From Saccoglossus kowalevskii (lineage: Eukaryota; Hemichordata; Enteropneusta; Harrimaniidae), in the NCBI RefSeq assembly GCF_000003605.2, contig NW_003116447.1, positions 1,162,102-1,196,805 of the forward strand: 34,704 bases of DNA, in the 5' to 3' direction. The notes under the pieces were generated by a model that worked only from the letters and a program-made list of their open reading frames with translations, did not search any database and was not told the DNA's origin. This document shows, in pieces, positions 1-23,053 of the stretch (its first letter is position 1; the number at the start of each line of letters is the position of its first letter). Position numbers and translations under genes: made by a program.

Positions 1-1760
1 AAAAAAATGGAAAACTGAAAAAAAAAAAAAAACTTTAAATCTGCCACATTTTATGTGAAGCATTGGTTAAATTAGACAACAGGACTAGGCAGGGGTGGTA
101 GGGTATTAAACATTAAGCGATACCGTCATCCTATCCTATTCATACGTTTTCAACTTTTTATATAATATGTATAGTTCATACAAATTTTGCAATAAATAAT
201 AAAAAAAAATAATCTTGCGATATATGTGAACATTTCAATGTACACCGGTACCATGCATCCTCCATTACCCAGAGGCTGTCCATCTCTGTGGAGTACATTT
301 TTACATAGGTTTAAACTTGAAGGTCATTCAGACTTTTTTTCGTCTTTGTGAGAAATGGAATTATAATTTTGCCTACAGCTACCTTTCAACACAGAGGCAG
401 GCTTTGCATTTAATTAACCTCCTTCCCTTGAACAAAATGACACTCTGTGTATTGTACATAAAGATCATTGGTAAAGATCATTTAAAAAGAAATTATAAAC
501 ACATTCTGTAGAAAGACTTTAATTTTCATGCATGTTGTAACTTTTTTGCATGTCATTGTTTCTTTCCGAATTCACAATTTGTGTATATTAGCAAAGAATT
601 GCATTTATTACTACTTTGCTCGTCTCTTCTGACATTGCATTTTGATCTTCTCTCATATGATCAGGATTTATCCATTATACAGTGGGGGGTGCAGGTTAAC
701 TGAACCTCTGATGGGATGGACTTTTAAAAGTAATGAACTGTTAAACACAAGCAATAATCACTTCGTTGGATGATCTTATCTTGACACAATAGAGGATGTT
801 ATATATGTATATGAACATTGTTCCTGCTTAGAGAAATTGTCTCTGATGTAGGATTTTGTTAATCATATTTGGTCTTGACACTGCTTGTGTCCCGAGTCCA
901 CATTTGTATAGCAAGGGAGAGATGGTATCCTCTACCACAAGGCTGTATGTAGCCACCAGATGAACTGAAAATGATACATTAATTGCTTTCTAGAGTAATT
1001 GCTCTCCAGGCCCCACAAGTCTTGCAAAGTCATAGCTGGCATGTTGTGTGTACGCTGTGTAAGTGTGAATCGTGGGTTTGTAAATCTGAAGAGCTCTGGT
1101 CACGAACTTGTGACCAGGATAAATGTCAAATGAAGGAGATATAATGTGACAATAATTTTTGTCCTGGGTTCTTATTTTAACAAAATATTGTACATTCTTC
1201 CATGCATTTGAAAAAAAAAAAATTGAGCAATACAATTATGAAATTTCTAATTTTAGCTTTTTTTTTTCAACGAATACTTTATAGAAGACAAACAATGTAT
1301 AAAGCACAACATGAAAAAAATATATTAATGCACTACTGGGAATTTGGATATTTTTAAAATTCTTAAAAAAAAACAGCAAAGCTTAAACGATATTGTATTT
1401 TTTCAGTCAGAATTTTGTAGTCTTTAAAATGAGTTGATTTTAGTTGAAGACAAAGTCTTAAGCGTCTTAATACAGTATTGTATCATTCTTAAACTTAGAA
1501 TAGGATTTATTTTTTCATTGATTTTAATATAATTATTCTGACTATTTTAGTGTTTGTTTGTTTGTAGGAGGCGGAAATGTTTTATTGTATTTTTTGGCTG
1601 GCTGGCATCTCATCTGTTACTAAGTGATGTTCTCCCCATTGTTGTACACACACATTTGTGGGATGATTAGAGTTCTTTATCATGTAACTAAACAATCAGT
1701 TTTTGTGTGAATTTTGAAATAAACCGCTTCTTTAAGATTAGTAAAAACCTTGTCTGCATT
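1..1760. other. AT-rich segment without recognisable gene, possible 3' UTR of an upstream plus-strand gene
   Basis: Only short, low-quality reading frames occur here and none resembles a known protein. A plus-strand AATAAA lies at 1718-1723, just before a dispersed repeat begins at about 1764. Long AT-rich sequence ending in a polyadenylation signal is what a 3' UTR looks like, but no upstream coding exon is in the window, so this is inference only. Confidence 0.3.
1718..1723 (+). terminator. Candidate polyadenylation signal AATAAA
   Basis: Exact AATAAA hexamer on the plus strand, followed within about 30 bases by T-rich sequence. It would end a transcript entering the window from the left. 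In AT-rich DNA such hexamers also arise by chance. Confidence 0.3.
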
Positions 1761-1763
1761 TTT

Positions 1764-2326
1764 AGCTCCGCTGTCGACTTTGTTGAGTGGAGCTTATGAT
1801 ATGAGTGATTGTCTGTCTGTCTGCGTCCAGTGTCTTCCATGTCAATGTTTTACTTTTTCGACTTCTTCTTGAAAACTACAAGACTGAATGCTTTGATACT
1901 TGGTGTATATGTACCTTGGGTAGACCTCTCTGATTTATTCATTTCATGATATCTTCAATTCTCTAATTTTGGTGAAAATATCACTTTTTACCAAAAATAT
2001 TCAACTTCTTGTTAAAAACCGCAAGTCCAATTGCTTTGATATTACATATATAGGTACTACATGTGGACCTCGCAGATTTGTTCATTTCATGATGATATCT
2101 TTAATTCTCTAATTTTGGTGAATATTTTTGTAATTTTTGGTAAAAAGTGATATTTTCGACTACTTATTGAAAACCGCAAGTCCAATTGCTTTGATATATT
2201 ATACATATAAGGTACTACATGTGGACCTCTCTCAGATTTGTTCATTTTCTAATGATATCTTCAGTTCTTTAATTGCCATGTGCATTGCTAACAGCGGAGC
2301 TATCTCGGCCGACAGGCTGCTTGTTG
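1764..2326 (+). repeat. Hairpin-headed dispersed repeat, family A copy 1
   Basis: The unit begins after a T run with a stem-loop (left arm AGCTCCGCTGTCGAC, loop TTT, right arm GTTGAGTGGAGCT). A GTCT microsatellite follows, then about three diverged tandem units sharing words such as GCTTTGATA, GGTACTACATGTGG and TTGGTGAA. It ends near CCGACAGGCTGCTTGTT. A second copy with the same head and tail lies at 23709-24055. The short reading frames inside are not genes. No target-site duplication was identified. Confidence 0.7.
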
Positions 2327-2682
2327 CAAAGTATTATCCACTCGCTCTCACAGGATGGTTTGTGATTATTAGATAATGCAAAATCAGGAGAGACACTATA
2401 TATAGTTTGTTGTATTAGCCACAACCCCATAAATATTAGACATTGCATAAAGCACATCCCTGATGGTTAACCCATTAAGTTCATTCAATGTTCCAAATTA
2501 AATATTGGTAAGGTAAGTATGATTTCACTATGTGAAAAAGTGGTTGTACTGAAACTCCAAGGAAATGGAGGCAAAGCCACAGAATTAACTAAACACTCTT
2601 ACGTTAAAATAACATGAAATTAAAATAAAGCTTACTGAACATTTCCAACCAAAACTTCACCACTTTGTATGTCGTGTGCGTG

Positions 2683-2692
2683 GACCAATCAG
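2683..2692 (+). promoter_or_regulatory. CCAAT-box-like motif
   Basis: GACCAATCAG, a good match to the NF-Y CCAAT core, lies about 100 bases upstream of a good-context ATG at 2788 that is followed by a consensus splice donor. Together they resemble a small promoter and first exon. There is no independent support. Confidence 0.25.
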
Positions 2693-2787
2693 ACATGCTG
2701 GCCAGCAATTCCTTCCGGACCTCACTACACACAATTGGCAAGAGCTAGGGAATATTAATAGTTGTGTCTATCACTCTAGTGGACACA

Positions 2788-2824
2788 ATGGCTGAACCCA
2801 CCATAAAAATCAGTGTCTATGATG
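2788..2824 (+). CDS. Candidate first coding exon of an unidentified plus-strand gene
   Basis: ATG in favourable context (A at -3, G at +4) opens twelve codons reading MAEPTIKISVYD. After one more base comes a perfect donor, GTAAGT. A CCAAT box lies about 100 bases upstream. I do not recognise the peptide and could not find a convincing next exon downstream on the plus strand, so this may be chance. Confidence 0.25.
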
Positions 2825-3651
2825 GTAAGTGGATTCTGAATTGTCTTTTTGCAACTACCGGTAAGTACAAGTTTTATCGATCACATCCACATTAATTTTA
2901 ATTCTCATCTGGTTGTACTCAAAATTTGTCATAATACGTTGCACTTCTCAGCACGTTTCTCCTGTTGATATAACCACAGTATGCCGAAACTAACTCAGAT
3001 TCAAATTGCACTACAATACCAGCACTAAAGTTCAAGCAGAGACCCTATCGACACTCCTCTCGGTAGCACCCTGACTCAAGGTCTCCTGTGACAATCGCTG
3101 CAAAGTCAAGAACTATCCAAGAGTCACTTTGCTAGGGATGAGCATTCTCATTATCAATAGTAAGAACCGGATTAAAACTCAGATTTTGGCTTTTAAAAGG
3201 ATTATCAGTTGTGTTCATGGCACTCAACTACTGTCCTATTTGGACACTTGAGTGTTTCAGTTGTGCATGGACGATGAATCAGGCACAGAACACCTGGATC
3301 ACTATAATAAACATTTTTCCAAACAACTACAATAAATTGAGTAAAAATAACAATCACACATGGTAAAGACAGTATTAAAATGTTTGATAATATCAAATTC
3401 TGAATTGTCTGGAGTCAACATCTTAACTTTAAAGACTTTGTCAGGCGTGTTTTTTCAAACCAAAATGCTAATTTGGGAAAATCTCATGCTGAGCGGAAAA
3501 AGTTGGTCCTAACAAAGCCTCAACCCCAGAAACAATGTGCATTATGTAGACTGGTTTCCTTGATAATCCAAAATCATTTAACAAGATTATTATTCGAGGT
3601 AGCATTTCTGAAAATACTGCAGAACTGTAGACAGGTTATTTACCACACCCT

Positions 3652-4195
3652 TTAGACTGGCGCAGTCGGGCGATTAATTTGTTTTTGTAGTTTAAATAAA
3701 ATAAACAATTTCGCGAAATGCACGAAATCCCCTGCAACTGCAAAATCACCCCGACTGGTTTATTCTGCATGGCCCTCTATCGACACTGCAGGAACCCGTT
3801 GATTTTTCAACGGGTAATTATGTTAATGTGTTCTAATTGACAATCATCTAAGCCAATCACAACGTCTCTTCAACTGACCTCTGACCGAGAAGACGTCTGC
3901 TGATTGTAGCAGCCGATTTTTTTTTAATTCTACGACTAGTACGAGTTACTTTTTTACACCTTGTGATGAATTAGAAACGACGACTATGACAAATTTGAAT
4001 TTCAATGTGCAGCCATGTTGGGTCTGCAGTGTGACCATTACCTCATAATATGTGCATCATGAATATTTAATAGCAATGAATTTCCTGCAGAATAAACCAG
4101 TCAGGGTGATTTCGCGCTAACACCTCCATTTCACAATTTTTTTTTATTTTATTAAAACTACAAAAACAAATTAATCACCCGACTGCGCCAGTCTA
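3652..4195. mobile_element. hAT-like MITE with long terminal inverted repeats and 8-bp target duplication
   Basis: The element starts TAGACTGGCGCAGTCGGG and ends with the reverse complement CCCGACTGCGCCAGTCTA. Similarity between the two ends continues inward for roughly 110-120 bases, including TGACTGGTTTATTCTGCA-like blocks on both arms. It is flanked on both sides by the identical octamer CACACCCT (3644-3651 and 4196-4203). An 8-bp duplication is characteristic of the hAT superfamily and some others. No transposase reading frame is present, so it is non-autonomous. The TIR is offset by one base (an extra T at 3652). Confidence 0.85.
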
Positions 4196-4411
4196 CACAC
4201 CCTCTTGTATTCAAACAATTTTTCTTGAATACGCATTGCATATACACTGTCCAGCAGAAATGCACTTTCAACATGAATTACAATACTGTTTAATATAAAA
4301 TACAAGGATATTATCTATATTATCATTTTTAATACTGAAAAAAAAAAAGTATTTCCATTTGTACATTAAAACCACAACCCTGTATGTGAATCACCAGTTT
4401 AACTATTTTCA

Positions 4412-4618
4412 TCAAAACTTAAATGAGTATAGCGCCACCCAGTGTTCTGGCACATGTAATTTCATTCCAGAAAAGTAGCATTCCAGCAGCTTTGACATTG
4501 CAGATTCATTTTTCACTTTCAAGATAATTGTATCCCATAAATTCTGTGGTAGTGGTGATTTCCATTGAAATACTGTGACAGGAGGAATATCTGCACTCAA
4601 ATGCTGCAATAAGTTCAT
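4412..4618 (-). CDS. Possible terminal coding exon of an unidentified minus-strand gene
   Basis: A 68-codon open frame follows an AG acceptor-like site (TGTATGTAG before 4618) and stops at 4412. Its composition is more protein-like than neighbouring frames, with segments such as QWKSPLPQNLWDTIILKV and MKLHVPEHWVALYSF. I do not recognise the family, the acceptor lacks a strong pyrimidine tract, and no partner exons were found. It could be a chance frame or a decayed exon. Confidence 0.22.
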   Translation of the reverse strand: MNLLQHLSADIPPVTVFQWKSPLPQNLWDTIILKVKNESAMSKLLECYFSGMKLHVPEHWVALYSFKF

Positions 4619-6051
4619 CTACATACATACATGCACTACATAGCATTGCACTAGATTTGATTTACATTGTTACAAATTTACATAATTTTATGAATTGTAT
4701 AATTCAGCATCTAGAACAGCAAAAAAAAGTTGTGAAGCTGTAGCTCCGGTAGTTGGTAGATCCAGTACTGGTACTTGGTAGCGTAGTCCTAATAACCAGT
4801 TATTATTAAAGTGGAGTAGTCAGAGTTTGTAATCACAATTCAAACCTATAGGTGACTACTGTTATAGCTGAAAAATTTGCAAGTATCATATAAATATATT
4901 TTAAATATAGTACATGGTCCATAATGAATGAGTTTGTACAAAATTGTCCTCAATCTTCACTCGTCCACTTAGTTCAACTAATATATACAGTATCTCTTGT
5001 GATATGTACATACGGAAGCCACACTGTTTTAAGCTGTAGTGGGGACAAAAAGAGAGAACAAAAATTGGAGTTAACTTTTTCCTGTCTTTGCAGTGAAATA
5101 TATATATTTTAAGCATGTGAAAAGTGAAATTGAACACTGTCCAATAGAAATAAGAAGCAGCAGTGACATAATAAATGAAAAAGATGAGTATGAGCGGCAC
5201 AGTTATCATTTGTGATATGCAAGATAAAAAATTAGCAGCTATTGGGAAAGGTGAATTGCAATCTAAAGTAAATACTATGATTGATTCTATGGCAACAGTG
5301 ATTGATCAGACATCACAAAATTCTAACGTATATAACCCGTCACCACAAGACATACTGTAACACAATTAAAGAACGGTGGTCAATGACTAATCGTATTTAA
5401 AACGCAATATATACAATGCATGTAAATGCATGCATAGTGATTCTGTACTGGTTAATACTGCCTAAGAAAACCTTAGTGTTTTTGTTCGAATAACTGTAAA
5501 TATAGCCAAGCATTGAAATCTGTTATCTTATTGGCTATAGGTGTTTTAGTTTACCATTGGCATTCTGTATTAAAATGACAGAATATATTCCACCCATTCT
5601 TATCTACCAAAGTTTTCCCGACAGCATCACTGAATACATAAAGACATATACTATATCTACTAGTACACTATATTAGCTACCCCAATGCACTGATTTACAT
5701 GCAACCTTACAATCCATACAAGATGCTGTGCTCTCTACATGTATTTATACAATGGTGTCACTAGCAACAACCGTTGTCAAAGAATGAATTCCACGTACTA
5801 GATTACCAATGATCACCATGGTATAGATACAATACAATTATAGTTTATCTAATGACCAATGCTCTCCCCACACTACACGTATATGTGACTGATCATTGCA
5901 ATGCATAATAGAAATGTACAGTATAGACGACACACACATGGAACCTATGGGCTTGATGAGACAAAACTCGGTGTTCAACTAGTGTAATTAGGCCTTCATA
6001 AGCCTTCATTTTTTCTGCCAAAAAATTTATGGAACTTTTGGTATATTTGTA

Positions 6052-6057
6052 TTTATT
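6052..6057 (-). terminator. Candidate YIPF3 polyadenylation signal
   Basis: The minus strand reads AATAAA here, about 875 bases past the proposed YIPF3 stop. If used, the 3' UTR would contain the MITE at 6240-6791. No other evidence distinguishes it from chance. Confidence 0.25.
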
Positions 6058-6239
6058 TTTCAATAATTTCCTTCTTAATTTTTGGTCAAATACATATATC
6101 GGGTAATACGCCATGGGCTGCAGGTCTTGATAAATCCACATAAGAACAAATTAATCTGGATTTAATTTTTGTGACAAAATTGACAGCAAAAAGGGTTAAA
6201 AGCAATAATACATGTAGTAAGTTTAATAGATGTAATCAT

Positions 6240-6791
6240 TAGCTGTGTTCTCACTGGCCAACTCAATCTAAATTGAGATAGAAGTAATCTTTGATGTTTG
6301 TGTTGAAATTAACGATACCATGTTCACACCAGAAAGAAGACCCGGTGGAAAAATGCTGAAATCGTGTTCCTATATGAAGTGCTTAAGTAGCATATTTCCC
6401 CCAAATAATGGGTATGTTCCCTTACTGGAAACAGAAGATATATTTTCATGAACATGCTGACTGACTTCAATACTAGAAAATTTACTAAACCTTTTTTTTG
6501 AAAATCAACCTAAAATCGTTATTATACAAAAAAACAACTTCAGCAACAAAAGTAGAATTCAGCTTAGGCTCTAGAATTTCATGAATGACAACAACAGTGG
6601 TGGTGATATCACACAGTTTATGCTGGATATAGTACATGTGCGGATATAACCTTCAAACTAAACATATTCTTACACATCAGTAATTTCAATCACTGGGTTT
6701 CGGTTTTGGTACAACTAAATAATATACACAAAAGTTGACACATGCTCAATTGCACAAAAACTGGATCAAGTTCGCCAGTGAGAACAGGCTA
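6240..6791. mobile_element. MITE with about 30-bp terminal inverted repeats
   Basis: The left end reads TAGCTGTGTTCTCACTGGC. The right end is its near reverse complement, GCCAGTGAGAACAGGCTA, and both continue inward with similar AACT/GAACTTGATC sequence. About 550 bp with no reading frame of note. A clear target duplication was not found. It begins about 140 bases beyond the YIPF3 stop codon and so may lie in that gene's 3' UTR. Confidence 0.65.
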
Positions 6792-6931
6792 TAATGTCAC
6801 ACTATTTTATGACTGGTTGGTGACTTGGAAGCCTAGATTCAGTACCAGAATGTCTAAGCTAATAGTGGTATCAAGGACAGCTGAATAAAAAAGAACAATA
6901 TAGGGAGGAGTGGTCATCACTGAGAAAGTTA

Positions 6932-20927
<13,996 letters not shown>

Positions 20928-22504
20928 TTTGAATATTGTATTACCTCATTCTTCAACTCAAATTTCTATAAATACAAATATTTGTATTCAATATATTTAC
21001 TTAATTTTATAAACGATTGTTTACATTTTTATGATCTATCATATATAACCACAGGATGAAAATGTTATGTTTCTTATACTTATTAGGATGATTTACCTGT
21101 AGGTAAATATTGAGTGTGAACGAGGATGTATACCCTTTGACCCCTTTCCAACATGGCGCACTATTCAAAGGAGGTCACCAATCCATATAAGTACATACTA
21201 TAATTTACTTTGTGTGAACTGTTTCTACTTTTGGTGAGTATAAATTGAAGTTCGGCTATTTGTGATAACCATCTGTAGTGACACAGTGTATAACGTTTTA
21301 ATGAGGCGCGGACAGTACGTTTTGACTATAACAATGAAAGGTATGTCAAGTGAAAATAGCACTGACAGTGACATATTGCATTGATCTTTGACATAATGGA
21401 AGGGTCATGGCTGCGCATTCGTGGCCTCGGCTCAGTTTAGGGAAGACTGTCGTTGATGTTATGGATCGAACTGCTCAGGTGAACTAATACTCCCTGTCAA
21501 TCTGCCGTATATGTATTATGTGATTGAATGAACTTGTAGTCTCTGTGTCTGGTTATGTACCATTATGTTAGAGGGGGTGTTACCTACGTGTTGTCGTTGT
21601 TTGGCGTCGTATTATATCCGGGCTGGTTCTCTTCCAGAACGTATTCAGACCCAAATGACGTGAATAATAATAGTATGTTTTAAACCATGTATCTGACTTC
21701 GATTTCCGTTTTTTTCTGAACATTAACAGAAAGTTACAAGGAATAATGGATTACAGTAGAAAACTGCACAATGGTTTTTCAAAGAAGTGATTAGACATTT
21801 ATGAAAGGTAAAAATAGTGTTGACTGATACATTTTTACAGCACTCTGTTTTCAGAACTGTATCTCAGGCATACCTTGACTGAGTCTCTTCAGACTTTGCA
21901 CATATTTAAAACCTAGTCTGTTACATATGTATGTGTAATGAATTTGTGATTAAATAAAAGATGGCCGAATGATGACCATTTTAGTTGTAAAAATACACTA
22001 TAATCAGGTATTTTGACATGTTTGGTCGCATGGCCAGGTCTCTGGCATGTTTTGACCGATTTTCTGCAATTTTGGTGGAAGGAGTAACCATTACTAGGGG
22101 TTTATTCACATCACTTTGATTTGTAAAGTCTATTCATGATTGCTACCTATCAGGTCCCTCAAGTACTGCATCATTATTCCGGAAGCTATAAAATAGTAAT
22201 GTAAAATTGCATGCACAGGACTAGGAGCTAAATTGTACTGAAATGTGTATTGTTTTGAGACTGAACACAAATAAAGTATGTGCTTCAGTGCAATGCAAAA
22301 TGCATGTTTTTATTCTAAAATTAAATTTGTGCTTTATAATTGTGATTTTTTTGACAACTTGATCTTTCTGATAAAATAAAACTAGAAAAAACTGCTCAGT
22401 AATACTTGTGATGACTTAAAAGATGATTGGTTTCCCTGGGTTTAATTGTTGAACAGCTTTATATCAATAATAATATGTATGTGTTTTGCAGAGTTACTAA
22501 GATA
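20928..22504. promoter_or_regulatory. Head-to-head intergenic and 5' UTR region between YIPF3 and RFWD3
   Basis: The two start codons face away from each other across about 1.6 kb. A YY1-like CCAACATGGCGCAC lies at about 21148-21161. The segment 21295-21480 is locally GC-richer (GAGGCGCGGACAG; GTGGCCTCGGCTCAG) and likely holds the RFWD3 transcription start and a non-coding first exon. The rest, an RFWD3 5' UTR intron under this model, shows nothing recognised. Shared control of the two genes is inferred from layout only. Confidence 0.5.
21407..21478 (+). other. RFWD3: Candidate RFWD3 5' UTR exon end with upstream reading frame
   Basis: An ATG in good context (GTCATGG) opens 24 codons (MAAHSWPRLSLGKTVVDVMD...) up to a donor CAG|GTGAAC at 21479. 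Spliced to the acceptor at 22490-22491 the frame stops after two more codons (Ser-Tyr-stop), upstream of the main ATG at 22505. It would then be a 26-codon uORF rather than an N-terminal extension. A different donor or acceptor could change this. Confidence 0.4.
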
Positions 22505-23053
22505 ATGTCAATGTCACTGTATGATGATGTTATGGAAGTTGATCTCACACTGAGTGACAATGATGACACCGATGATGATGATAGAGTAGTTGAAATCAAT
22601 ACAGTACATGATAGTGATGAGACAATATACGACAGCGACAGTGGGGATGATGCTGTCTTGGTGGATGCTCGATCTCAGTCTTCATCAAGACTTCAACCAA
22701 ATAGAGTACCGGAGCAACAGCAAAATGAAGACAGCGATGAGACGATTTCCTTATTTGGTGATGATGATGATACTGGGGATGATGAAGTTCTGGAAGTCCC
22801 AGGGACAGCCTCTCAAAATACTGTCCAGTCTAACCAAGTGGAACGTGCTAGCCCAATTCCTCCATCAGTTTCACAGTCTGTAATCACTGAGAACAACCCG
22901 TCACAATCGCAAGATGAAAGCCAATCAGTTTTACAGGAGACAGAAAGACCAAGTACCAGCACTCAATCGGTAAACAGAAGAGAATCACATGAGCATTTCT
23001 CATATCATTTACAAATTGGTAATACTTATCCGGAATTCCAAAGTCCCTTGATG
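22505..23053 (+). CDS. RFWD3: RFWD3 exon 1 (coding): acidic, SUMO-interaction-like and SQ/TQ-rich N-terminus
   Basis: The acceptor GTTTTGCAG ends at 22491; the first ATG after it, at 22505, starts [25 protein letters not shown] followed by an Asp run is SIM-like, and human RFWD3 has SVDLTEVE in its N-terminal part. Two further acidic patches follow (about residues 36-54 and 75-97). Seven SQ/TQ sites fall at residues 57, 103, 123, 133, 135, 139 and 153. The donor chosen is TTGATG|GTAAAT in phase 0; an earlier one at CAATCG|GTAAAC, also phase 0, is possible. Without splicing the frame would stop at 23102. Confidence 0.8.

Larger units (their letters stand above)
2327..3643. other. Intergenic stretch with one weak promoter/first-exon candidate
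   Basis: Apart from the candidate first exon at 2788-2824 and a CCAAT box at 2683-2692, nothing supportable is seen. Reading frames are short and of low-complexity composition. Confidence 0.4.
4204..6239. other. Intergenic or 3'-flanking AT-rich sequence
   Basis: Nothing is recognised except a weak minus-strand exon candidate at 4412-4618 and a minus-strand AATAAA at 6052-6057 that could serve YIPF3. Other reading frames here are short and have no recognisable domain. Confidence 0.4.

Noticed and set aside
5175-5360. 61-codon plus-strand frame (MKKMSMSGTVIICDMQ...)
   Set aside because: Stops lie just upstream, no acceptor or donor fits, and no family is recognised. It is probably chance, though its composition is not extreme.
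5893-6141. 82-codon minus-strand frame downstream of YIPF3
   Set aside because: Lys/Tyr-rich composition expected of AT-rich DNA, no domain and no splice support; if transcribed it lies in the YIPF3 3' UTR region.
22427-22504. Upstream in-frame extension of the RFWD3 start (MVSLGLIVEQLY...)
   Set aside because: This part lies before a good acceptor (TTTTGCAG at 22491) and has intron-like composition.
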